Of a stretch of 64,000 bases of DNA, positions 30,402-41,286 are shown one piece after another; position 1 is the first letter of the stretch; every line of letters starts with the position of its first letter. This stretch comes from Magnaporthiopsis rhizophila (Eukaryota; Ascomycota; Sordariomycetes; Magnaporthales; Magnaporthaceae): assembly GCA_003049465.1 (NCBI GenBank), contig PYSS01000016.1, forward strand, positions 310,001 to 374,000, given 5' to 3'. A program made the translations under genes and the position numbers. Below the pieces are notes generated by a model. It was not told where the DNA came from, ran no database searches, and saw only the letters and a list, made by a program, of their open reading frames with translations.

Positions 30402-32089
30402 CTACACCATGTCCGCAATGTCGGCACTGCTGCGCTCTGCCGCCTGACGCCGGCGGAAGGCAGGTTGACTGTCGGCCTGGTGTGCCTGGACTCGTTGCAG
30501 TGGGTAACCCCCCGCGATGTTCTCACTGCCGCTCGCCGCCGCGAGGCGTCGATCGGATGAGCGCTCAAAAGAGACCCCGTGTCGTGGCTCCATAGCAGGG
30601 GTCACCGCAGACTCTGCTTCTTGCCAGTAGCGTACCACCGCGAGGAAGGACTTAGACATGGGAAGGTCGCTCTCGCGAGAGAAACTCACACGTCCGTACT
30701 TCAAGACTCGCTCGGGTTGTCGCCAGAACAGAGGCCATTCCCAGATACTAGCGCCGAGTGCCGATCGAAGGTTGGCCATACCAGAACCGAGATCCCATGG
30801 GTTGCCGTGGTACTCGAAGTAGCGAATATTCTTTCCCCGGGGGGTCGACCTGACCAGCGCAAACTGGTGCTTGTGCCGATAGGTCGCATACTCCGCGCGT
30901 ACCGAGTTGTTGAGTCCGATCATCCGCCACACTGCACGCTCATGTTCGTCCACCCAAGGTACAAGACCACAAAGCCGGATGCCAAGGCGCTACCCCGAGC
31001 GGTATGGCGTCCCGGGATCCCTGGATGGTGAACGAGGCCAGGCAGCAGCAGAAGCAGAAGGCGGCATCAAGGGCTATGCTGGCGAGCAACAACAAGTAAG
31101 GCTTGATGCTGTCCAGCCAGATCGGGATCAAGGTCCACTGTAATACAGTTCAGCCAGTATTGCGATTTTGGATGTGAATAAATGGCAGGGTTGGTATGGT
31201 TGTTTGATGACCTGGAAGACGGCGCGAATATGAGACTAGGAATCGGGAATGGCGAGGAAAGAAGGGATGGCCAAGAAACACAAAGACGACGACACCACCT
31301 GGAAAAGGGAAAAGAGAGAGGAAATGGTAGCTTACATGGCAGAAGTGATCGTAGAGGGGAAGGTGTCCGAAAATCCAGGGTGCCGACGTCGAGCAGTACA
31401 TCCGATCCCCAAGTCGAAGCTCGGGAGAGGGGCGGTTGTCACGGTCGCAGATTCGAGGTCGATCCAGTCCGCCTAGGCTTTCGTCGAGGTACGCCAGTGC
31501 CCGGGGCCCTATCAATGTTCCGGCTTCCTCTTCCCAGCGGCGAGAGGACTGCATGATCCGTTTGTCGGGCGGGGCTCTGTCGAGCGTCCGCCGACGACGG
31601 TCAGGCCAGTTGCCGCAAACGAAGGCAGTCACCCAGGTACCAAGTGTGTACAGGTGCAAGCACCCCAGCACCGCCAGAATCACGATCCCGGCCCACTTCT
31701 TCTCTTCGTTGCCGCGAGGTCCGAAAAACTTACGGCGCTCCGGTGGTGAGGCCATCGTCAGCCCTGGAGGACAAAGGTACTAAGCTGTTAGCATCGTGAG
31801 AGTGGGTTGGAAATGGGTGGATGGGTGGGAAGGTAAATAGGTAGATGACGATGGTGGAGAGAACCTGGTTACTGGTGATGGATTGAACTTGAAGAAAGAA
31901 TGGGACAGGAGTGCGATGCCACATAGTGAACTCACAGTCGAACCTGTAGCCGATGGCCCACGCTGTTGCCGTCAGCCAGGCTAGAAGACCGAGAGCGAGT
32001 AGGCTGCCGGGCATCACCATCCACAGCCAGCGCGCCAGGAACTGGACGAGCTCCATGGCTCCCAGCTTTTCCTCCTCAGGAGATGCCAT
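30402..32089 (-). CDS. Four-span membrane protein, possible diverged DHHC palmitoyltransferase
   Basis: Proposed exons 32089-31936, 31763-31336, 31137-30994 and 30938-30402 give 420 residues. The first two introns have clear GTGAGT/CAG and GTAAGC/CAG ends; the third (55 bases, GTAGCG/GAG) is weak. Two hydrophobic spans come first (about residues 15-45 and 75-100). Then comes a loop with RMYCSTSAPW and PLYDHFCHW, two more hydrophobic stretches, and a C-terminal NPWDLG motif. This topology, DHxC, and an NPxDLG-type motif after the last span are features of fungal DHHC S-acyltransferases (Pfa5-like). The usual CxxC and HC zinc ligands are mostly missing, since CxxS replaces CxxC and the motif is DHFC. 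It may be inactive or not a member. A GTAAGT donor near 32240 and CAG near 32190 suggest an intron in the 5' leader. Confidence 0.5.
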
Positions 32090-33688
32090 CTTCTTCGGTG
32101 CCGAGGTCACCGCGTTTCGTTGCCGCCGCCGTCGTCGCCGAAGCCGTTCGACGTGTCGCCCGTGTCGCAGATGCGCCGCTGTCGAACTGTAGAGAGAGTG
32201 AAGCCTAGCAGTTTTAGCAAATACCGTAAGGATGTTGACTTACCTATAGTTGTGCACCAGTGTGCACGTATGCAATAAAGTCTGTCGTATGATGCTGGGG
32301 AGAAGAAAGGAAGAAAAAGTAAACAAACGAGAAACACGAGGGACAGGTTTAAATACTAGAAGCCCAGCGGGCCAGCGGCCCACTGGCAGCGAGCGCTGCA
32401 TTGCTATGAAGGAAGGTGCGCTAGAAAACGAGGTTGCTTGTAAGGAAAGAGCGCACTCCCGTCGCTGGGGGCGTGGGACTCAATTCTGTCATCGGTTGAG
32501 AGTGGACACACAGAAAGCGGGAGGGCGCGAGAGACAGGGTCTAAAGGAACACGCCCAGGAGACTGGCAAGTGCCCCTATGGGTCTCCAGAAATGAGATTC
32601 CAGTAGATTACACACCCCTCGGTAGCCAGCGCCAGCCTGCCCCAGTGCTAAAAACGGGGCGTTTGCCAGCTTCCAGTGTAAGTAGGTATCTTCGACTGTC
32701 GCTGGACCAGGATCTAGGACGCTGCCGTTTGCGGGAGAGCCGCCTCAGTGGTGGGAAGCAGCGTGCTGTCGGGTTTTGAATGGTGTGACCCGTGTCCGCC
32801 TGCAGAACTTTCCATGGAGACAAGGACCTGGCTCCTGACAACTACCTATCAGCCACACAAGTGCTAGCCAGAACACACATGCAGACAGGATCGAGTCGAT
32901 GAAAGACCGCCTGTCGCGAGCCAAGCCCACAAGATAGAGAGAGACGAGGTAGTGATGAAGGCAGCGTGGTTGCCGTCGTTTTTGAGTTGTTGTCCGTGCT
33001 TTAGTCAGCTGGGCAGGTAGTTACCTGGCGGCTGGACTTGAAATCAGGCGACGCATTGGGACTTGACCGCCTTGAGGATATAATCAGCCCGCTCTATGCC
33101 CCCCGGGCAACAGATGAGCTGCTAGGGAGGATGCCTGGAGGGCCGTGACCGGAGCTACAAGCAAGCGACCCCGAGGCTCAAGGGCGGGCGGCCCCGAGCA
33201 CCCAGAGCAGCTACTCGGCGGCGCGACATGACCGTTGAAAGATTATGCTTTCCGACCATACCCGCCCCTTCGTAACCAAGAGTGGCGGAGAGGGATGACT
33301 TTCTGACTTGAGGAGTCAGGGGAGGGCTGCGGTAATGCCCATTAAGATCTGGAAGCCACTTGTTCCCCCAAGCAAGAGGCGCCCGCCGACCATGTTAAAT
33401 AGGAAGGCAGGTCTAGCTTCCCAAGACGAGGGGGCTCCGGTAAATTCTTAAGCAGGGTGGAGCATGTGTCGTCACTACACGGTCTGGTCCTGCGAGGCTG
33501 GTGACGTCGAAATGCGGATCGAGATCCCTGGCTTGTAACTGCCTCCCTGGAGATCTGGGGGGTTACAAAGTGGGAAGGGATTGGGAGAAAAAGAATGAAA
33601 ATTACTGTCTGCACTTCTTGGAATGCGGAGGGATTGTCCAGGACGGGGAAGGATGTACCCTCGACAGAATCGTCGCCGAGCGTGACGG
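32090..33688. other. Intergenic region
   Basis: Upstream of the DHHC-like gene. It probably contains its 5' leader exon and intron (32190-32248). From about 32350 to 33690 I see no credible gene. Confidence 0.55.
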
Positions 33689-34105
33689 TTAATGGGTGAG
33701 GTGGGTGAGGTTACCAGAGGTGCCGGCGGGGACCTCGACGGACATGGTGAGGAGGTCGTTGTAGAGCTTCAGCCACTGACGGCGACATCGCCATTGGTGG
33801 TGGGAACCCTGCCCTGGGAAGATTTGAGTGTCGAACGGTCTGTGGCGCAGCGGCCCATTCGGTTCAGCTGAATTTGGTGGTCTCCAGTCGTGGCAGGGAC
33901 CGGTGCTGGGATCGAAGACCAGGCTGCCACGTCGACAGCGAAATGCCCCAAAGGCAGTAACGACCGGCTTCACCTTGAAGTTGAGACCGTAAGCCGCGCT
34001 GGTGACGGCGACGAAGCGTTCGTTCGTCTGGGGAGCAAGACTTCCGATCACCGCTCCCTGGATGCGGCGGTTGGTGAACTGGCCCGGGCTAGAGGCGTTG
34101 TAGCA
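33689..34105 (-). pseudogene. Possible gene remnant
   Basis: The frame from 34105 down reads like protein: CYNASSPGQFTNRR, VIGSLAPQTNERFVAVTSAAYGLNFKVKPVV. It then turns Arg/Pro-rich as if frameshifted, while the next frame over carries HFAVDVAAW and NRMGRCATDR. The end (LYNDLLTMSVEVPAGTSG) again looks like coding sequence. There is no start codon or signal peptide. I read it as a broken gene. The family is not recognised. Confidence 0.25.
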
Positions 34106-34998
34106 TCTACACGGTAGGTGCCCATGGCGGCCGCGAGCGGGAGCGGGCCATCGGCCTACCGTGCCGAGCGCCAGCCTCTCGTCGTCTCAGTGCGGCGGAC
34201 ATGGGCATGAGGCAAAACTCATCGTCATCAGACGAGGGCTCTGGTGATTCTCAGCACGTGGAGGATGATGTCTCGAAAGAGAAGTCTCGATTGCGCTTGG
34301 AGGTAACAATTTATATAGACTCGAATAGATCGCGGACGCATTGACACGGTCGTTAGATTCGCGTAGTATGCCTTCGGCTTGATAAGGGGGACAGGGAGCG
34401 GTATTGTCCGTCCGCGTCCCCTGCGGGTCTTGAGGACGTGGCCAGCTCCTGTGTCTCCATCACCTCCTGCGATCGAGCAACACCGGATGACAAATAAAAA
34501 GAAAACTAGACAACGAACAAGACGAAGAAGACGAACAAAAAGCACCACAACTGCTCCTCTTCCGTTCGCTCAACTCGCTGGAACGTCGACACAACACCAA
34601 TAGTAGGCAATAAGTGCAAACTTGAGTAGCAAAAAAAAAAAAAAAAACAACGGCGCGGGCGTGGGTGCAAAACGGCGGAATAGAAAAGCAAAAGCCCATA
34701 ATATTTCCTCCTTTCATACAGGAATCTGCCAGATTTTTTGGTGGGGTGTTTGTGCGAGAAGACAATAAGCAGCTACGCGAAAGTGACACGGGGCTAAGCC
34801 AGGGTAGACCCAATGCACCACGAAGGCAAAAGAGGAGCGTTGTCGTAGCTGGGACTACAACCGCAACTGGCCCTTATAAGGAACCACGCACCGTGACAAG
34901 AAGCAATCTGAAACTGCGAAATAGCAAGCAAGACCCATGGTTTTCCTCGCATACAGGAATCTGCCAGTTTTTGTTGTTGTTGTTGTTGTTGTACTCCT
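34106..34998. other. Intergenic region with a diverged direct repeat
   Basis: Contains two copies of a segment ending in CATACAGGAATCTGCCAG, at about 34673-34735 and 34918-34972, 240 bases apart. It also has an 18-base A tract near 34630 and a (TTG)n microsatellite at about 34970-34992. No gene is seen. Confidence 0.6.
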
Positions 34999-35250
34999 TT
35001 ACTCCTTCCCGCCCTTGCCGTCGGCTTCGAGAACACACGTCTTGTCCGTATTCGCGCTGGGCAGACTCGCCGGCCAGCCCAGATCGCAGAGCTTGCGGCA
35101 GTCGTCCCAGGTGGTGCGGGGGGACCAGCCGATCTCGCAGAGCTGCGGGCGGCGACACTCGCCTGTTGGGTCCCGTCGTGCCGAGCCGTCGTCGGGCAGC
35201 CTGGGCGGGCAGGCTCTTGCGCGAGAACCTGGCGGGGCCCGTGGGCGGGT
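34999..35250 (-). pseudogene. Cysteine-rich open frame without a start (orphan exon or relic)
   Basis: Between TGA (35251-35253) and TAA (34999-35001) the minus strand has 83 codons with six cysteines. The spacing looks designed: GECRRPQLCEIGW, then TTWDDCRKLCDLGW, then DKTCVLEADGKGGKE at the end. Composition is balanced and acidic/basic residues are placed as in a small secreted protein. There is no ATG, so it must be a downstream exon of a spliced gene (a CGCCAG acceptor is present near 35234) or the remains of one. I did not find a first exon with a signal peptide. Overlapping frames on both strands are Arg/Pro-rich and unlikely. Confidence 0.35.
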
Positions 35251-35314
35251 TCATCCAGCCCTACCACCCCGAGCACGGCTAGAGCAGATTGGAGAACAGC
35301 GGGATTTTCCGCGC

Positions 35315-35580
35315 TTATCTGCTCCTGTGGCTGGCTGAAAGGTGCTCCCTCTCCGCCAACTTCTCTTCGCTGAGAAGTCCCTTGACATTGAGCGGGTGTC
35401 CGGCACGGTCCTTCAGAAAAGCTTATGGGCCGTCTGGGCATTGCTCGCGCACGCCACACCAACAATCCACTCGTGGTCGTCTGCAGCGATGCTACGGCCG
35501 TCCTCGTCCCTATCGTCATCGTCCTCGCTCGAGGAGCCATTCGAGAGATTTTCCAGAGATTCCAGATCGTAAGGAGCTCC
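35315..35580 (-). pseudogene. Frameshifted gene remnant
   Basis: From 35580 the minus strand reads PYDLESLENLSNG, an acidic EDDDDRDEDG run, then HEWIVGVACASNAQTAHKLF and a stop. One base further along the frame, KDRAGHPLNVKGLLSEEKLA continues, up to TAA at 35315. The switch of frame within a few bases suggests a single-base indel in an old coding sequence. The acidic run and the hydrophilic second half give no family clue. It may belong to the same decayed locus as the cysteine-rich frame downstream. Confidence 0.35.
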
Positions 35581-35826
35581 AGTGAACCGGGTAGAACGAG
35601 TCGTTGGGTGGTTTGTGCGGTTGCATGCCTGGCAACTGTCCTAATCCTTCCCGGTAGTGTCGAAGGTGTATTCGTTAATATGGGCGTGCGCGGAAAGTTT
35701 TGAAAAAGTCAGCAGCCCAGTGTGGCCTGGTTGGTGACGAATACGCGCGCCAGGTCAGTGGGCTTGACGCAGATGAGATCCTGCGGGGAGACCTGGAATG
35801 TTGCTGTTGTTGTGGCTGCCGGTTGA

Positions 35827-36408
35827 TCAGTTGCCATATTTGCCGGGGCAGACGTTGGCCATCCACTTCTGGGAGGCATCTGTGGTTCCGGGGTGATCAG
35901 CCGCGCACGCATTGTCTGTGCACGGGAGGACGAGGTCGCGCAGCCACGTGGCGGTGCGGATCTCATAGTTGCAGAAGTCTCCAAGCGTGGTCTCCATGAC
36001 GTCGACTGTCTGCCCAAGGGTCCCGCCCCTGTTGGAGGTCTCGAGCATGCACTTCTTGCAGCACTCGGGGAGCTTGTCGCCAGGCTTGGTGGAGTAGTCG
36101 AGGTAGTCCTTCAGTTTTTTGCTGTGGTCAACGCCGTCGCGGGGTGCGAGTGCCGGCTCTGTGGGGGCGGCAACGACGGATGTGGCCAAAGCAGTGGATG
36201 TGGGGTTTGATGGCGAAATGGCGTTGATGTTCGTGATGAGGTAGGTCCAGGTAGGTACGGCGGCAGTAGATGTAGCAGCGGCAGTACCGGCAGAGATGGA
36301 TGTAGATGTAGCGAGCTGCGTGGCGGTCTCGAAGTTCGTCTCCACGGGAGCAGCCATGATGAGCTGGGCAGCGGCCACAAACACAGCAGGCAGAATGGTG
36401 AACTGCAT
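35827..36408 (-). CDS. Small secreted cysteine-containing protein, effector-like
   Basis: A single exon of 193 residues from the ATG at 36408. A signal peptide covers about residues 1-19 (MQFTILPAVFVAAAQLIMAA). A Thr/Ser/Ala-rich, probably O-glycosylated spacer follows (about 25-90). The C-terminal half carries seven cysteines at about 116, 117, 120, 146, 163, 168 and 187, starting with PECCKKC and ending with VCPGKYGN. I do not recognise the family, and it is not a CFEM, hydrophobin or LysM pattern. An odd number of cysteines leaves one unpaired or dimerising. A TATA-like sequence lies about 265 bases upstream. Its setting among gene remnants in gene-poor DNA fits a lineage-specific secreted protein. 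A role in host or microbe interaction is conjecture. Confidence 0.7.
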   Translation of the reverse strand: MQFTILPAVFVAAAQLIMAAPVETNFETATQLATSTSISAGTAAATSTAAVPTWTYLITNINAISPSNPTSTALATSVVAAPTEPALAPRDGVDHSKKLKDYLDYSTKPGDKLPECCKKCMLETSNRGGTLGQTVDVMETTLGDFCNYEIRTATWLRDLVLPCTDNACAADHPGTTDASQKWMANVCPGKYGN

Positions 36409-38038
36409 CTAGCTGGAGTGGATAGATAGGTAGATGTGGTTGTTGTAGGTCGGCTCGGCCGGGTAGACGGGCGACGGTACGGTAAGACGGACTCTGATGT
36501 CTTGTGGACTGTTTCGTAGTGCTTCCGTCAGGATAGCGTCTTGGCCCCGAGTCGAATATGACGAAGGCTCTCCTGTGTCTTGATGCTTGACGGTAGGTCT
36601 GCGAGAAAGCGGTATGTAGGAGAAATGGTTGGGAAAGTGCTCCCGGCTCCTTGGGGGAAAAACGAGGGGATTATATGCTTCAGTCCGTACTTTGGCCGTG
36701 CTATTGCTACTGTGACCCGCTCGGCTGCCTCCCGAGGAGGCTCCGGAGGTGGGGTGCGGAAGGCTGGAAGGCTCCGACCGGCTGTGGTAGCCGTTGAGTA
36801 TAAGTGGTGGCGCATGGCGGAAAGTCGTCAGTATCCACGGCTCGGGGAGCACAGACCTGGCTAATTTTTGGAAACGCCAATGATAGAGACATGGCCCCAC
36901 CGTTTAACGCAACTGGAGCCAGAGAGAGCCGAAAGTAATGCAGAGAAAATGACTCCATGGCGTCGAGGGATGACTCTTTAGAAGCGCCTCGAGATTTCTC
37001 GCTTTGAAAGGGTAAGAGAATGGCTTCATGGAACTCTATCGGGTTTGCTCGGCTCGGAAGTAGTGACGGGACTGCTGTGTGGTCCTTGATGGGGTTTTAT
37101 GGGGCACTTAGCTCACGGGAAAATGCGGAAGGGTAAAAGCTTGGTAAAGGAACCGCGTTGACGGAAAGCACGGAAAAAGGAAGAAAGTCATAATCCACAT
37201 TTATTTACATCGAAAAAGCTACCATATTCGTATGCGCCAGTGGGATAGTGGCTGTGTTATAATGGCTGTCGTTGCGAGGAACAAAAAAATGTTGAAAGGT
37301 GGGGGAAACGGGAACGATGAGAAAGAGGAGAGCAGCAGGGCCGGATATATGGAGAGAGCAGGAACGGGTGGAACTTTCAGGCTTCAGGTCGCCTTTAGAT
37401 CGTTGCTACAGAGCCAGGAATCACGAGGGCGAACATGTAGATGACGACAATGACTGTTCATACTTATTTGGAACTGTATCTGGTGGCAACTTTGTACGTG
37501 GCTTGCACGTTGCCAACGGCCATTCGAAGTCAAAATGCGGGGACGCCTTGTCCCGTCACAACCGGGGTTTGTGATCTGGCTACCGTGTGCCCCTTAACCT
37601 TAATTGCACGCCTCCAACGAGCCATGGGTCATGTGTTTTTCTGGGGCACTGTTGGGCCTTGGCCTCGGCCCTCAAGGCCAACAGGGTGCACCGGCCCCTG
37701 GCCATCAAGGTTCTCGATCGACGAACGCTCGCCATCAGGGTGTTCGGCCTTGGTCAACAACTTACCATCAGGGTTTTCAACTGGAGGGCACTTGAATGCA
37801 TGATTAGAATCGTATGGCCATCAGGGTGTCCAAGGCTACTAGTGATAGCATGGCGGCGGAAGACGGGATGGAGGAGATTCGAGGTGGTTATTTCTACCTC
37901 TAACAAAAAAAGATAAGGGGATAGAAGCTACACATTTACGAATTTATTAATATCGTCTATCTAGGTTAACTGTAAACCTGGCAGCAAAGAAGACCCTCTG
38001 CTCGATATAGGGAACCATCACAAATCACCAAGATCAAA
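36409..38038. other. Intergenic region
   Basis: Divergent upstream DNA of the secreted protein and the flavoprotein, about 1.6 kb. It includes the short CCATCAGGGT repeat listed separately and an AT-rich stretch near 37900-37980. No supported gene. Confidence 0.6.
37701..37830. repeat. Short dispersed repeat, CCATCAGGGTGTTC type
   Basis: Four related 14-16-base copies start near 37701 (GCCATCAAGGTTCTC), 37731, 37763 and 37817, each with CCATCARGGT followed by T-rich bases. Spacing is irregular (30-54 bases). Confidence 0.5.
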
Positions 38039-39862
38039 ATGCAAGCGGCAGGCGAGTCCACCCAGCCCGTCTTCGACGTGCTCATCATCGGCGCGGGGCC
38101 GGGCGGGCTGGCAATGGCCTCGCGGCTGCGGGAGCCCTCGCCCTCGGCCCTCTTCACCGATGAGGAGCACCAGCGGTACCACTGGATTCGCAAGCACGGC
38201 AGCCGCATGTCCCTCAAGCGGCGCAAAAGCGGCAGCGTGATTCCTAGCCGAGGCGGTGGCGGCGGTGGCGATTGCGAGAAATGCGCGACCGCCAAGTCAC
38301 GGCCGCAGCAGCAGCGCTACAAGATGTTGGTCCTTGACGCCACTAGCGACAACTGGCTTGGCCGCTGGGACGGGCTGTTTGGTGCATTTCAGATCTCGCA
38401 CCTGCGGAGCCCCATGTTCTTCCACGTCGACCCGGCGGACCGGGATGCGCTGCTCGCCTGGGCGTACGAGCGCGGCCAGCAGAACGAGCTGCTCGAGCTT
38501 CGTGGGTGCGTTGGCAAGGAGATCAGCAAGCACCTGCGCAAGGCGAGAGCTTCAAGGAACCCGAGGTGAGCCCTCCGCCACAGCAAAGAAAGCAGGAACT
38601 TGCGGTCTGACAAATTCATTGCTCCGCCCACTCACTCGAGTAGACGCCACTCCATAGTAGAGATAAACGAGCGCGAGAGGAAGGACTACTTCACTCCGCC
38701 CCAGTCCCTATTCTCCAACCACTGCCAAAGCGTGGTGGACAGATACGGACTCCGGGACGGCGTGCTCCGCCACGAGAGCGTAGAGGACATTGAGTATGGC
38801 TCGTTTAAGTACACTTCAGACGACCAAAAGCTGTTCCGGGTCAAGACAGACGAGGGTGGCATCCATTATGCCAAGACGGTGGTGCTGGCAGTTGGACCCG
38901 GCAACTTGGCCTGCATCCCCAAGGACATTGAGGGTCTGCACCACACGCCTGGAACCCCGCTCCCGCCTCGCGTCTGCCACGCGATGATGATCAAGGGCGA
39001 GTTCCCAGACCCGCCGGTGAGCGCCATTATCGCGGCGGGAGTGCGGCCGGCCAACGTCCTGGTCGTGGGCGGTGGACTGACGTCGGCGCAGCTCGCCGAT
39101 CTGGCCATCCGCCGCGGGGTCGGCAAGGTCTGGCACCTGGTGCGGGGTCGCAGCTGCCAGATAAAGTACTTCGACGCGGACCTGGCCTGGGTGGGAAAGT
39201 ACCGGAACGTAGAGCAGGCCAACTTCTGGGGCGCGGAGTCCGACGCGGAGCGCCTGCGCCTGATCCGAGAGGCCAGGGGCGGCGGCAGCATGACGCCGAT
39301 GTACTACAAGCGCCTCAAGGCGCACGCGGCCGCAGGACGACTGGAGCTGCGCACGGGGATCAAAGTGACGGCGGCAGAGTTCGATAAGGAGTCGCAGACG
39401 TGGACCGTGTCGACCGAGCCGGCACTCGAGGAGCGGGTCAAGATGCCCGCCTTCGACTTCATCTACTTTGCTACGGGGATCGATGCCGACATCAGCACGC
39501 TGCCCTTCCTCGAGGGGCTTCGCAAGTCCTACCCAATCGAGACGCAGGGCGGCCTCCCTTGCCTGAACGACGACCTGATGTGGTGCGACGGAGTGCCGTT
39601 GTTCGTCACCGGCCGCTTTGCCGGTTTACGGTTGGGACCGTTCGCCACAAACCTCGGTGGGGTAAGGGCAGGTGCAGAGCGTATCAGCTGGGCGATCGAG
39701 GAGGTGCTCGAGGCAGGGAGGCGAGCAGGTGGTGATGGCTATGACGATGACGACAACGCGGGGCGCGGTCTTGCGGAGGCCGAGACGGACGAGCTCGACT
39801 TTGCCACTGGTCGGAACAACATGTTCCGCAAGCTGAGCGTCGCAGAGGGCGACGAGTGGTAG
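38039..39862 (+). CDS. FAD/NADPH flavoprotein, SidA/IucD (lysine/ornithine N-monooxygenase)-like
   Basis: Two exons (38039-38565, 38644-39862) with a 78-base GTGAGC/TAG intron give 581 residues. FAD binding: DVLIIGAGPGGLAMASRL at the N-terminus. NADPH binding: ANVLVVGGGLTSAQLADLA around residue 315. The middle motif ISHLRSPMFFHVDP and the C-terminal ATGIDADISTLPFL are typical of a fungal branch related to N-hydroxylating monooxygenases of siderophore synthesis. No siderophore synthetase or transporter is nearby in this window, so a siderophore role is not supported by context. Low-complexity inserts (six glycines near residue 75, an Asp/Gly stretch near the C-terminus) look like tolerated loops. 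No signal peptide; a cytosolic oxidoreductase of unknown substrate. Confidence 0.8.
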
Positions 39863-41286
39863 GTGTAAGCGACCTGCTGTGCGACAAGTCCGTTTTCGCC
39901 ATGTCGGTTAGAGGTACCTAGCCGCGAGGTCGGGAGGTCGGCACAGGACAAAGACCGAGGAGGGGCAGGTGAGGCGGCGGCAGCCAGTTAGAGCAGGCGG
40001 GCTGAGGGGAGGAGAGGGAAGTGCATACAGGACAGTATCCGGATTTGAGCCTCGCCGAGGACAAAACATAACATTCTGATAGCACATCGGGGCGAGGCTG
40101 TCGTCGGGATCTGCATTGACAGGTGCCGGATCCGCGAACGGGGATTCTGTCCCGAGATAGCCGCCCAACCAAGTCCAGACCGAAGTGGTCATCGAGTTAA
40201 TAAAACCAGCTGCATGTCCCGGCTGGCTTGGCTGGCAGCGGCAGCCCGTGAATAGGGTCGTAGCTATATTAGGGATCTCCATCCTTGATGGATTAGACGC
40301 AGCCGTTGACAAATACTTGCATGGCCAATCAGCGGCTCTGTTTGTACCTGAGCCCCCTGGAACCTCGGAAGCCCGTGACCGAGACGGTTCGATTGTTGGC
40401 GTCGACACCTTGGCGGCGACCACCTCGTTGGCTGTGCCCGGTAGTGATTTGTATTTGCCGACTTTCCGTGTAGATTGTTTGCGGTCCGTAATTGTGATGA
40501 TGATATGAACGGAACCAGGAAGCCACATGGGTGGTTCGACATCGACATGCCCTGCAGAGCGCAGAGCCGCGGATGCAATCACCAGCTTCTCGGGTCTGCC
40601 CGTCACTAAATGGAAACTTTTTCTGATCGCCCATCATGAGCGGCCCCATGACTCGCCCCAACGGGCGATGGCTGAGGCCAAAATCCATTGCATCATGGAT
40701 ATTTCGGGGAGGTGCGACCCTCCTTCTGATTGGGGGCCAGAATGAGGTGCCGCCTAAATTCCACCCACCCGTGCCACTCTGAGCATGCACGTCGACCCTC
40801 CTACTAGCCCAGATCACTGGAGCCCACAAACCCGAGCTTTTGCTCCGAACCGTGCTGCCGATTCCTGGCAGCGCAATATCACAACAAATTGCGCCCCTGT
40901 TTGCCCCTTGGAACGACACTTAAACAGCGGACACTCCTGGGTTCCCGAGCATCTTGCCGTCCATCTTGATGCTGGTTTTGAATTTCTTCTTTCCATTCTT
41001 TTTTTTGTACCCCTAGCTTGCTCAAACCTTAAATCCACTGGTCTCCCGAAACCAGTACTCCGACCTATCATAAAACCGACCTTCGCCCGCACGTCGCCGG
41101 TCTGTCTGCCTTGGCTGCCCGGTTTTCGTGGGACCAACAGGTCTCAACGTGGGAGACTGGCTGGCCGAGTGCGCTGACGACTGCCGTTTCAAGAGCCTTC
41201 AGGAGGCAGCACTCTCGTGGCCGATATCCATGCCAAGACCAAGGCACAGATCCCACGCAGCACGCATCCGCCACACGCCGACGAGT
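39863..41286. other. Intergenic: convergent 3' region
   Basis: About 1.4 kb between the stop codons of the flavoprotein gene and the hydratase gene. More than two 3' untranslated regions usually need, but no coding pattern stands out. Confidence 0.55.

Noticed and set aside
40040..40075. GGATTTGAGCC looking like a reverse-strand tRNA B box
   Set aside because: No pairing T stem and no A box at the right distance.
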